This document shows, in pieces, positions 49,340-60,723 of a stretch of DNA of 64,000 nt. How positions within the stretch are numbered: the first letter of the stretch is position 1; every line of letters begins with the position of its first letter. The notes beneath the pieces are model-generated. The model had not been told where the DNA came from. It made no database searches and was given only the letters and a program-made list of their open reading frames with translations. Position numbers and translations under genes: made by a program. The DNA lies in the NCBI GenBank assembly GCA_964017155.1, contig OZ024867.1:26752109-26816108 (forward strand), read 5' to 3'. The DNA is from Oasisia sp. SBJ-2009 (lineage: Eukaryota > Annelida > Polychaeta > Sabellida > Siboglinidae).

Positions 49340-49384
49340 CACACGAACGCGCAAGGGAACGCGCAAGCGAACGCGCAGGCGCAC
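49340..49384 (+). repeat. Array landmark 3 (CAAGGGAACGCGCAAGCG cluster), first copy
   Basis: ACACGAACGCGCAAGGGAAC followed by GCGCAAGCGAACGCGCAGGC. Seven copies are visible, near 49,340, 49,645, 52,681, 52,988, 54,019, 54,332 and 56,431. They occur only in the right third of the array, mostly as pairs about 305-313 bp apart, so this part has its own younger higher-order unit. Confidence 0.9.
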
Positions 49385-52300
49385 GCGAACGCGCACGCGA
49401 ACGCGAACGCGAACGCGCACGCGCACGCGCACGCGAACGCGAACGCGAACGCGCACGCGAGCGCGAGCGCGCACGCGCACGCGCACGCGAACGCGAACGC
49501 GAACGCGAACGCGAACGCGAACGCGCACAAGAACGCGCACAAGAACGCGCACAAGAACGCGCACGCGCACAAGAACGCGCACAAGAACGCGCACGGGCAC
49601 GCGAACGCGCACGCGAACGCGCACGCGCACGCGAACGCGAACGCGCACACGAACGCGCAAGGGAACGCGCAAGCGAACGCGCAGGCGCACGCGAACGCGC
49701 ACGCGAACGCGAACGCGAACGCGCACGCGCACGCGCACGCGAACGCGCACGCGCACGCGCACGCGCACGCGAACGCGCACGCGAACGCGCACGCGAACGC
49801 GCACGCGAACGCGCACGCGAACGCGCACGCGAACGCGCACGCGAACGCGAACGCGCACGCGAACGCGCACGCGAACGCGCACGCGAACGCGAACGCGCAC
49901 GCGAACGCGAACGCGAACGCGCACGCGAACGCGCACGCGAACGCGCACGCGAACGCGCACGCGAACGCGCACGCGAACGCGAACGCGCACGCGAACGCGC
50001 ACGCGAACGCGCACGCGAACGCGAACGCGCACGCGAACGCGAACGCGAACGCGAACGCGAACGCGAACGCGCACGCGAACGCGCACGCGAACGCGCACGC
50101 GAACGCGAACGCGCACGCGAACGCGCACGCGAACGCGCACGCGAACGCGAACGCGCACGCGCACGCGCACGCGCACGCGAACGCGCACGCGAACGCGCAC
50201 GCGAACGCGCACGCGCACGCGAACGCGCACGCGAACGCGAACGCGCACGCGCACGCGAACGCGCACGCGAACGCGAACGCGCACGCGAACGCGCACGCGA
50301 ACGCGAACGCGCACGCGAACGCGCACGCGAACGCGCACGCGAACGCGCACGCGAACGCGAACGCGCACGCGAGTGCGAGCGCGAACGCGAACGCGAACGC
50401 GAACGCGAACGCGAACGCGAACGCGAACGCGAACGCGAACGCGAACGCGCACGCGAGCGCGCACGCGAACGCGCACGCGCACGCGAACGCGAACGCGAAC
50501 GCGAACGCGAACGCGCACGCGAACGCGCACGCGAACGCGCACAAGAACGCGCACGCGCACGCGAACGCGAACGCGCACGCGAACGCGCACGCGAACGCGC
50601 ACGCGAACGCGCACGCGAACGCGAACGCGCACGCGAACGCGCACGCGAACGCGCACGCGAACGCGCACGCGAACGCGCACGCGAACGCGCACGCGAACGC
50701 GCACGCGAACGCGAACGCGCACGCGAACGCGCACGCGAACGCGCACGCGAACGCGCACGCGAACGCGCACGCGAACGCGCACGCGAACGCGCACGCGAAC
50801 GCGCACGCGAACGCGCACGCGAACGCGCACGCGAACGCGCACGCGAACGCGAACGCGCACGCGAACGCGCACGCGAACGCGAACGCGCACGCGCACGCGC
50901 ACGCGCACGCGAACGCGCACGCGCACGCGAACGCGAACGCGAACGCGAACGCGAACGCGAACGCGCACGCGAACGCGAACGCGCACTCGAGCGCGCACGC
51001 GAGCGCGCACGCGTGCGCGAGTGCGAGCGCGAACGCGAACGCGAACGCGAACGCGAACGCGAACGCGAACGCGAACGCGAACGCGAACGCGAACGCGAAC
51101 GCGCACGCGAACGCGCACGCGAACGCGCACGCGAACGCGCACGCGCACGCGAACGCGAACGCGAACGCGAACGCGAACGCGAACGCGAACGCGCACAAGA
51201 ACGCGCACAAGAACGCGCACAAGAACGCGCACAAGAACGCGCACGCGAACGCGCACGCGAACGCGCACGCGAACGCGCACGCGAACGCGCACGCGAACGC
51301 GAACGCGCACGCGAACGCGAACGCGCACGCGAACGCGCACGCGAACGCGCACCCGAACGCGCACGCGAACGCGCACGCGAACGCGCACGCGAACGCGCAC
51401 GCGAACGCGCACGCGAACGCGCACGCGAACGCGCACGCGAACGCGCACGCGAACTCGCACGCGAACGCGCACGCGAACGCGCACGCGAACTCGCACGCGA
51501 ACGCGCACGCGAACGCGCACGCGAACGCGCACGCGAACGCGCACGCGAACGCGCACGCGAACGCGCACGCGAACGCGCACGCGAACGCGCACGCGAACGC
51601 GCACGCGAACGCGCACGCGCACGCGAACGCGAACGCGAACGCGCACGCGAACGCGCACGCGAACGCGCACGCGAACGCGCACGCGAACGCGCACGCGAAC
51701 GCGAACGCGCACGCGAACGCGCACGCGAACGCGCACGCGAACGCGCACGCGAACGCGCACGCGAACGCGCACGCGAACGCGCACGCGAACGCGCACGCGA
51801 ACGCGCACGCGAACGCGCACGCGAACTCGCACGCGAACACGCACGCGAACGCGCACGCGAACGCGCACGCGAACGCGCACGCGAACGCGCACGCGAACGC
51901 GAACGCGAACGCGAACGCGCACGCGAACGCGCACGCGAACGCGAACGCGCACGCGAACGCGCACGCGAACGCGCACGCGAACGCGCACGCGAACGCGAAC
52001 GCGCACGCGAACGCGAACGCGAACGCGAACGCGAACGCGAACGCGAACGCGCACGCGAACGCGAACGCGAACGCGAACGCGAACGCGAACGCGCACGCGA
52101 ACGCGAACGCGCACGCGAACGCGCACGCGAACGCGAACGCGAACGCGAACGCGAACGCGAACGCGAACGCGCACGCGAACGCGCACGCGAACGCGCACGC
52201 GAACGCGAACGCGCACGCGAACGCGCACGCGAACGCGAACGCGCACGCGCACGCGCACGCGCACGCGAACGCGCACGCGAACGCGCACGCGAACGCGCAC

Positions 52301-55300
52301 GCGCACGCGAACGCGCACGCGAACGCGAACGCGCACGCGCACGCGAACGCGCACGCGAACGCGAACGCGCACGCGAGCGCGCGCGCGCGCGCGAGCGCGA
52401 GCGCGAACGCGAACGCGAACGCGAACGCGAACGCGAACGCGAACGCGAACGCGAACGCGAACGCGAACGCGAACGCGAACGCGAACGCGCACGCGAGCGC
52501 GAGCGCGCACGCGAACGCGCACGCGCACGCGAACGCGAACGCGAACGCGAACGCGAACGCGCACAAGAACGCGCACAAGAACGCGCACAAGAACGCGCAC
52601 GCGCACAAGAACGCGCACAAGAACGCGCACGCGCACGCGAACGCGCACGCGAACGCGCACGCGCACGCGAACGCGAACGCGCACACGAACGCGCAAGGGA
52701 ACGCGCAAGCGAACGCGCAGGCGCACGCGAACGCGCACGCGAACGCGAACGCGAACGCGCACGCGCACGCGCACGCGAACGCGAACGCGAACGCGCACGC
52801 GAGCGCGAGCGCGCACGCGAACGCGCACGCGCACGCGAACGCGAACGCGAACGCGAACGCGAACGCGCACAAGAACGCGCACAAGAACGCGCACAAGAAC
52901 GCGCACGCGCACAAGAACGCGCACAAGAACGCGCACGCGCACGCGAACGCGCACGCGAACGCGCACGCGCACGCGAACGCGAACGCGCACACGAACGCGC
53001 AAGGGAACGCGCAAGCGAACGCGCAGGCGCACGCGAACGCGCACGCGAACGCGAACGCGAACGCGCACGCGCACGCGCACGCGAACGCGCACGCGAACGC
53101 GCACGCGAACGCGCACGCGAACGCGCACGCGAACGCGCACGCGAACGCGCACGCGAACGCGCACGCGAACGCGCACGCGAACTCGCACGCGAACACGCAC
53201 GCGAACGCGCACGCGAACGCGCACGCGAACGCGCACGCGAACGCGCACGCGAACGCGAACGCGAACGCGAACGCGCACGCGAACGCGCACGCGAACGCGA
53301 ACGCGCACGCGAACGCGCACGCGAACGCGCACGCGAACGCGCACGCGAACGCGAACGCGCACGCGAACGCGAACGCGAACGCGAACGCGAACGCGAACGC
53401 GAACGCGCACGCGAACGCGAACGCGAACGCGAACGCGAACGCGAACGCGCACGCGAACGCGAACGCGCACGCGAACGCGCACGCGAACGCGAACGCGAAC
53501 GCGAACGCGAACGCGAACGCGAACGCGCACGCGAACGCGCACGCGAACGCGCACGCGAACGCGAACGCGCACGCGAACGCGCACGCGAACGCGAACGCGC
53601 ACGCGCACGCGCACGCGCACGCGAACGCGCACGCGAACGCGCACGCGAACGCGCACGCGCACGCGAACGCGCACGCGAACGCGAACGCGCACGCGCACGC
53701 GAACGCGCACGCGAACGCGAACGCGCACGCGAGCGCGCGCGCGCGCGCGAGCGCGAGCGCGAACGCGAACGCGAACGCGAACGCGAACGCGAACGCGAAC
53801 GCGAACGCGAACGCGAACGCGAACGCGCACGCGAGCGCGAGCGCGCACGCGAACGCGCACGCGCACGCGAACGCGAACGCGAACGCGAACGCGAACGCGC
53901 ACAAGAACGCGCACAAGAACGCGCACAAGAACGCGCACGCGCACAAGAACGCGCACAAGAACGCGCACGCGCACGCGAACGCGCACGCGAACGCGCACGC
54001 GCACGCGAACGCGAACGCGCACACGAACGCGCAAGGGAACGCGCAAGCGAACGCGCAGGCGCACGCGAACGCGCACGCGAACGCGAACGCGAACGCGCAC
54101 GCGCACGCGCACGCGAACGCGAACGCGAACGCGCACGCGAGCAGGAGCGCGCACGCGAACGCGCACGCGCACGCGAACGCGAACGCGAACGCGAACGCGA
54201 ACGCGAACGCGCACAAGAACGCGCACAAGAACGCGCACAAGAACGCGCACGCGCACAAGAACGCGCACAAGAACGCGCACGCGCACGCGAACGCGCACGC
54301 GAACGCGCACGCGCACGCGAACGCGAACGCGCACACGAACGCGCAAGGGAACGCGCAAGCGAACGCGCAGGCGCACGCGAACGCGCACGCGAACGCGAAC
54401 GCGAACGCGCACGCGCACGCGCACGCGAACGCGCACGCGAACGCGCACGCGAACGCGCACGCGAACGCGCACGCGAACGCGCACGCGAACGCGCACGCGA
54501 ACGCGCACGCGAACGCGAACGCGCACGCGAACGCGCACGCGAACGCGCACGCGAACGCGCACGCGAACGCGCACGCGAACGCGAACGCGCACGCGAACGC
54601 GCACGCGAACGCGCACGCGAACGCGCACGCGAACGCGCACGCGAACGCGCACGCGAACGCGAACGCGCACGCGAACGCGCACGCGAACGCGCACGCGAAC
54701 GCGCACGCGAACGCGCACGCGAACGCGCACGCGAACGCGCACGCGAACGCGCACGCGAACGCGCACGCGAACGCGCACGCGAACGCGAACGCGCACGCGA
54801 ACGCGCACGCGAACGCGAACGCGCACGCGAACGCGCACGCGAACGCGCACGCGAACGCGCACGCGAACGCGAACGCGCACGCGAACGCGCACGCGAACGC
54901 GCACGCGAACGCGCACGCGAACGCGCACGCGAACGCGCACGCGAACGCGCACGCGAACGCGAACGCGCACGCGAACGCGCACGCGAACGCGCACGCGAAC
55001 GCGCACGCGAACGCGCACGCGAACGCGCACGCGAACGCGCACGCGAACGCGCACGCGAACGCGCACGCGAACGCGCACGCGAACGCGAACGCGCACGCGA
55101 ACGCGCACGCGAACGCGCACGCGAACGCGCACGCGAACGCGCACGCGAACGCGAACGCGCACGCGAACGCGCACGCGAACGCGAACGCGCACGCGAACGC
55201 GCACGCGAACGCGCACGCGAACGCGCACGCGAACGCGCACGCGAACGCGCACGCGAACGCGCACGCGAACTCGCACGCGAACGCGCACGCGAACGCGCAC

Positions 55301-56554
55301 GCGAACGCGCACGCGAACGCGCACGCGAACGCGCACGCGAACGCGCACGCGAACGCGAACGCGAACGCGAACGCGAACGCGAACGCGAACGCGAACGCGA
55401 ACGCGCACGCGAACGCGCACGCGAACGCGAACGCGCACGCGAACGCGCACGCGAACGCGCACGCGAACGCGAACGCGCACGCGAACGCGAACGCGAACGC
55501 GAACGCGAACGCGAACGCGCACGCGAACGCGAACGCGAACGCGCACGCGAACGCGAACGCGCACGCGAACGCGCACGCGAACGCGCACGCGAACGCGCAC
55601 GCGAACGCGAACGCGAACGCGAACGCGAACGCGAACGCGAACGCGAACGCGAACGCGAACGCGAACGCGAACGCGCACGCGAACGCGCACGCGAACGCGC
55701 ACGCGAACGCGAACGCGCACGCGAACGCGCACGCGAACGCGAACGCGCACGCGCACGCGCACGCGAACGCGCACGCGAACGCGCACGCGAACGCGCACGC
55801 GCACGCGAACGCGCACGCGAACGCGAACGCGCACGCGCACGCGAACGCGAACGCGAACGCGCACGCGAACGCGAACGCGCACGCGAACGCGCACGCGAAC
55901 GCGAACGCGCACGCGAACGCGCACGCGAACGCGCACGCGAACGCGCACGCGAACGCGCACGCGCACGCGAACGCGCACGCGAACGCGAACGCGAACGCGC
56001 ACGCGCACGCGCACGCGCACGCGCACGCGCACGCGCACGCGCACGCACACGCGAACGCGAACGCGCACGCAAACGCGCACGCGAACGCGCACGCGAACGC
56101 GAACGCGCACGCGAACGCGAACGCGCACTCGAGCGCGCACGCGAGCGCGCACGCGTGCGCGAGCGCGAGCGCGAACGCGAACGCGAACGCGAACGCGAAC
56201 GCGCACGCGAGCGCGAGCGCGCACGCGAACGCGCACGCGCACGCGAACGCGAACGCGAACGCGAACGCGAACGCGAACGCGAACGCGAACGCGAACGCGC
56301 ACAAGAACGCGCACAAGAACGCGCACAAGAACGCGCACAAGAACGCGCACGCGCACAAGAACGCGCACAAGAACGCGCACGCGCACGCGAACGCGCACGC
56401 GAACGCGCACGCGCACGCGAACGCGAACGCGCACACGAACGCGCAAGGGAACGCGCAAGCGAACGCGCAGGCGCACGCGAACGCGCACGCGAACGCGAAC
56501 GCGCACGCGCACGCGCACGCGCACGCGCACGCGCACGCGCACGCGCACGCGAAC

Positions 56555-58641
56555 CAGTCCGATAGGTGACCTATCGTGTCCTGCTGAAGTTACGCCTCAG
56601 TCCTCCCAATTTTAGGTATGACCCCCCTTCATAAGACAACGCAACTGTTTTTATGTAGCAAGCGGAGTAGCACAGCTGCCAAACCGTGACCGATGTCGGT
56701 GAGTTTTATTTGTATTGGTACAGGTATCATTTATTTCGTGATGTCATCGCGATGAATTCTTCTCTGGCTCTAGCAGAAATTATGGGATGTCAGGACAAGA
56801 AATGGTTTCTTGGGAAATGTGGTGTGATAATTTTACAAATATTCCTGGGCACATTTGTCAGTCCATTTTATAGATGCAGTGATACTTTTAGGAAATGTTC
56901 TGAACTTATTTTCTGGTTATGAAGGATGGTTGATATACACGTATGTAGGGTGAGCGTGTGCAAACACGCGCACTCTTTTGTATACATGCATGTATAAGTA
57001 AAGGTAAGTTCTTATAAATTATAGCGCAGTATTCAGTTCTCTGGAATGCCAAAGCGCTCCACACTTTACTTCCCTAGGAGACCTGTGCAATCAAGCACCA
57101 TCTCAACATGCTCAATAAACCATTCAGCCACGCGGCAATTAATGCGCGAAGACTGCTCATATACGTAAACCCCACTCTATATAGCCTTGCAGTCCTTTAT
57201 ACAGCTGCCTGAACTACAGCAATGTAGGATGAAATAACATCGCTCTGAATTTGTTCCTTGTTTTTACTGGCGGTATTGTTTCCCAAAGCTCTACTTTCAC
57301 CGGTAAAAGACAAGTGTTGTAAGAAGACAAATTCACGCACGAACACGCACGCGAATGCACATGCGAACGCACACACACCACACAGGAAACGTAACCATGG
57401 GCGTATGCGTATAAGGAGACAACGTTCGCACAATTAGTGGTCACGTGGTTGCTGTTTCCGCCCAACAACGAGCAAGGTGTAACATGAATGCGAAGTCGAA
57501 TGGATTCGAGGTAGGTTAGTTTTACTCATTTTTCGTCGTTTTCTCTTCCGTCGTCTGCATTGGTTCGTTCTTGATACACTTATCATGTATTCGTTTCAAT
57601 GTTGTTGTAGTAATCGGCCAAGATGACATCTACTGATCTAGGTGTGGACTACAAGCTCTACAATGCGTGCGACATGGCCATCGGATTGAAATTCGAAGAG
57701 GCTTTCTTACCGAATGTCGATCGAACGGGAAGGGATTTCACATTCGGATCAAACTGAGGAAACGGCTGTTACGCCTAACTGACTGACTTTATTCGTAATT
57801 ATCTAACTTTTAATGTTAGCGTTTTATGAGGTGTAGATTGTTGTATTTATTTTAGGTAACCATGGTCGGGAGGAGAGTAAACTCCTTTCGTTGTTGAAGC
57901 ATTGGAAAATCACACTTCCTCCTCCCTGAAAGGGGTTTGAGGTTGGGTGGCCGGCTTGCAGATTCCTTCCATGGTTTACCCGCCGTCTTCATCTGTCAGT
58001 TATTTTAATAAGATATTGTTGATATCTTATCAAAATTACTGATTAATTGGTGACGGTGCATGTTTCGTCACTCGATGTATCATTTCTTTATGTAATAAAA
58101 GTAAGAAATCAAAGAAATTATGTATTGTTTTGAGAAGCGTTGTGTAAGCGAACGAAATATGTGTATAGACTTACAGATTATAGACATGAGCGAAATGACG
58201 AATCCCAAAATGCATCATGACAAACATTATACAGGTATAGTTCTTTATGCAATCTATTCTGAGTCTTGCAAACAGTCTGCCCGTTGAGACGTGTGTACGA
58301 ACTTCGCAGAGTGATAGCTCCCCGTGAATCCTCATCCATTCGTTATATGCAACATCAAGAATTAGAGAAAACACCAGGACGATTATAATACAATATTTCG
58401 GGAACGGGTGAGCAAGTTAAGTTCGAAATATTTTTATCAGAATAGCGCATCCGATACACGCTTTGAAATTGAAGTGCCTCCATCGCATATACGTCACGCC
58501 CTGGACAGTCACGTGTTTTTGAGGTCGCCACGAACAGGTATTACATGAATTACCTCCTCCGCCGCGTCGCCGTCTTGTCTCCCGATTTTAAAATCCGACG
58601 AGCGAGAAACTGTAAAGGTCGCCACGCAAAATGTCAAAATC
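56555..58641 (+). repeat. 2.1-kb tandem unit, copy 1
   Basis: Ordered landmarks: CAGTCCGATAGGTGACC (56,555), CTCTAGCAGAAATTATGGG (56,768), GGTAAGTTCTTATAAATTA (57,003), the seed (57,335-57,383), TAAGGAGACAACGTT (57,411), a small-ORF region (57,622), GGTAACCATGGTCGGGAGG (57,855), TATTTTAATAAGATATTG (57,999) and GAGTCTTGCAAACAGTCTGC (58,260). The small ORF here is disrupted by indels: from ATG 57,622 it reads MTSTDLGVDYKLYNACDMAI in another phase. The frame 56,686-56,922 is not conserved in later copies, so it is probably not coding. Confidence 0.85.
57335..57383 (+). repeat. Seed microsatellite of unit 1 (proto-array)
   Basis: ACGCACGAACACGCACGCG, then AATGCACATGCGAACGCACA and CACACCACAC. The words ACGCGA, ACGCAC and GCGAAC are those of the giant array in degenerate form. 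Equivalent stretches lie at 59,451-59,502 and 61,565-61,621, and at 63,507-63,599 where it has become (CA)n. Confidence 0.8.
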
Positions 58642-60723
58642 TCCCAGTTGTGCTGAAGTTACGCATCAGTCTATTTTACGTATGTCCCCCCGTCATAAGA
58701 CTACGCAACTGTTTTTATGTAGCCAGCGGAGTATCACCGTTGCACACCGTGACCGATGTCTGTGAGTTTTCTTTGTATTGATACAGGTGTCTTTTATTTG
58801 GTGATGTCATCACGATGATTTCTTCTGTGGCTCTAGCAGAAAGTATGGGATGTCAGGGTGGAAAATGGTTTCTTGGAAAATGTGGTGTGATAATTAACAA
58901 ATATTCCTGGGCACATTTGTCAGTCCATTATATAGATACAATGATGATTTTAGGAAATGTTCTGAACATATATTCTGGTTATGAAAGATAGTTGAAATAG
59001 ACGTATGTAGGGAAATCGAAAAAGTGGTCTCAGCCCGTATTTGTTCCTTACACACGTGCACACTCTGGTGGGCGTGCGCAAACACGCGCACTCTCTTGTA
59101 CACACGCTTGTATAGGTAAAGGTAAGTTCTTATCAATTATAGCGCAGTATCCAGTTCTCTGGAAAGCCAAAGCGCTCCACACTTTACTTCCCTAGTAGAC
59201 CTGTTCAATTAAACACCATCTCAACTTGGCTAAAAAGTATTCAGCCACGCAGCAATTAAAGCACGAAGACTGCTCATACACATAATCCCCAGTCTCTATT
59301 GCCTTGCAATTCTTTATACAGCTGTCTCAACTAGAGAAATGTAGAATAAAATAAAATCGCTCTGAATTTGTTCGTGGTTTTTAGTGGCGGGATTGTTTCC
59401 CAAAGCTCTACTTTCACCGGTAAAAGACAAGTGTTGTTAGAAGACAAATTCACGCACGAACACGCACGCGAATGCACATGCGAACGCACACACACCACAC
59501 AGGACACGTAAAAATCGGCGTATGCTTATAAGGAGACAACGTTGCCAGGATGTTGCGCGTTGCGCAGCTGCGGGTTCGCACAATTAGAGATCACGAGATT
59601 GCTGTTTCCGCCCAACAACGAGCAAGGTGTAACATGAATGCGATGTCGAAGTGAATTCGCGGAAGGTTAGTTTTACTCATTTTTTCGTCGTTTTCTCTTC
59701 CGTCGTCTATATTAGTTCGTTCTTGATACACTTATCATTTATTCGTTTCAATGTTGTTGTAGTAATCGGCCAAGATGACATCGAAGTGTGGATTACAAGC
59801 TCTACAACGCGTGCGACATGACCATCGAATTGGAATTCGAAGAGGCTTTCTTACCGAATGTCGATCGAACGGGAAGGGATTTCACATTCGGATCAAACTG
59901 AGGAAACGGCTGTTACGCCTAACTGACTGACTTTATTCGTAATTATGTAACTTTTAATGTTAGCGTTTTACGAGGTGTAGATTGTTGTAATTTATTTTAG
60001 GTAACCATGGTCGGGAGGAGAGTAAACTCCTTTCGCTGTTGAAGCATTGGAAAATCACACCTCCTCCTCCCTGAAAGGGGTTTGAGGTTGGGTGGCCAGC
60101 TTACAGATTCCTTCCATGGCTTACCCACCGTCTTCAACTGTCAGTTATTTTAATAAGATATTGTTTATATCTTATCAAAATGACCGATTAATTGGTGACG
60201 GTGCATTTTTCGTAATTCGATGTATCATTTCGTTAAATATTAAAACTAAAAAAACAAAGAAATCATGTATTGTTTTGTAGAAGCATTGTGTAAGCGAACG
60301 AAATAATTTATGTGTAGACTTATAGATTGTAGACACGAGCGAAATGACGAATCCCAAAATGCACTTTGACAAACAAAAGATATACAGGAATGCAATATAT
60401 TCTGAGTTTTGCAAACAGACTGCCGTTTGAGATGTGTGTAAGTACTTCGTAGACTCCCGTTAAACCTCATCCATACGTTATAGTCAACACAAAGTTAAGC
60501 TCGAAATGTTTTCATCAGAATAGCTTATCCGATACCCGCTTTGAAATTGAAGTGCCCCCCACCGCAAATACGTCCCGCCATGGACATTCACGTGTTTTTG
60601 AGGTCGCCACAGACAGGTATTAAATGCATTACCTCCTGCGCCGCGTCGCCTTCTTGTGTCCCGATTTTAAAACCTGACGAGCGGAAAACTATAAACGTCG
60701 CCGCGAAAAATGTCAACACCTCT
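58642..60723 (+). repeat. 2.1-kb tandem unit, copy 2
   Basis: Same landmark order as copy 1, with the CAGTCCGATAG words shortened (CCCAGTTGTGCTGAAGTTAC near 58,647). Seed at 59,451, TAAGGAGACAACGTT at 59,529, small ORF at 59,775-59,930, GGTAACCATGGTCGGGAGG near 59,999. It differs from copy 1 by scattered substitutions and short indels, so the duplication is not very recent. Confidence 0.85.
59775..59930 (+). CDS. Small basic ORF of the 2.1-kb unit, copy 2 (51 residues)
   Basis: ATG at 59,775 follows CGGCCAAG. The frame reads MTSKCGLQALQRV...IGIRRGFLTECRSNGKG...IRIKLRKRLLRLTD and stops at TGA 59,928-59,930. It is aligned in frame with the ORF at 61,884 despite nucleotide differences, while the copy at 57,622 is frame-disrupted. 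A pyrimidine-rich TTTTCGTCGTTTTCTCTTCC stretch (about 59,682) lies upstream, like the 5'UTR of a housekeeping gene. A possible second exon follows TTATTTTAG at about 60,000 (GNHGREESKLLSLLKHWK). It is rich in Arg/Lys. I do not recognise the protein; it may be a duplicated gene fragment carried by the satellite. Confidence 0.35.
   Translation: MTSKCGLQALQRVRHDHRIGIRRGFLTECRSNGKGFHIRIKLRKRLLRLTD

Larger units (their letters stand above)
23821..56554. repeat. Giant hexanucleotide satellite, (ACGCGA/ACGCGC)n, about 32.7 kb
   Basis: The array runs from ACACGCAAGAACGCG at 23,821 to GCGAAC at 56,554. Nearly every hexamer is ACGCGA or ACGCGC, often alternating as a 12-mer, with runs of one or the other. 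Outside the inverted blocks the plus strand almost lacks T. Two CpGs per hexamer give about one CpG per 3 bp. Variation is restricted to rare single-base variants (GAACTCGC, GAAGGCGC, CACCCGAAC) and three kinds of landmark cluster, which recur in the same order and show higher-order repetition. Two blocks are inverted. The left edge falls at the seed position of the surrounding 2.1-kb unit; the right edge falls at that unit's CAGTCCGATAG block. All six frames are open because the hexamers contain no stop, so the enormous frames of up to about 10,970 codons are not genes. Confidence 0.97.

Noticed and set aside
23821..56554. Telomere or subtelomere identity of the hexamer array
   Set aside because: A six-base unit suggests telomeres, but the motif is not TTAGGG-like, strand direction flips internally, and complex DNA lies on both sides in the window.
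23636..56615. Six enormous overlapping open frames (about 8,600-10,970 codons) encoding Arg-Val, Ala-Cys/Phe, Arg-Ala/Ser, Glu-Arg, Arg-Thr and Ala-Asn/His repeats
   Set aside because: They occupy all six frames of the same hexamer array and exist only because the hexamers lack stop codons. No start context, domain or non-repeat body supports a protein.
56686..56922. 78-codon open frame in unit 1 of the 2.1-kb repeat, and similar frames near 58,545 and 60,710
   Set aside because: The frames are not conserved in phase among the tandem copies and start at different places. They look like chance openings in non-coding satellite.
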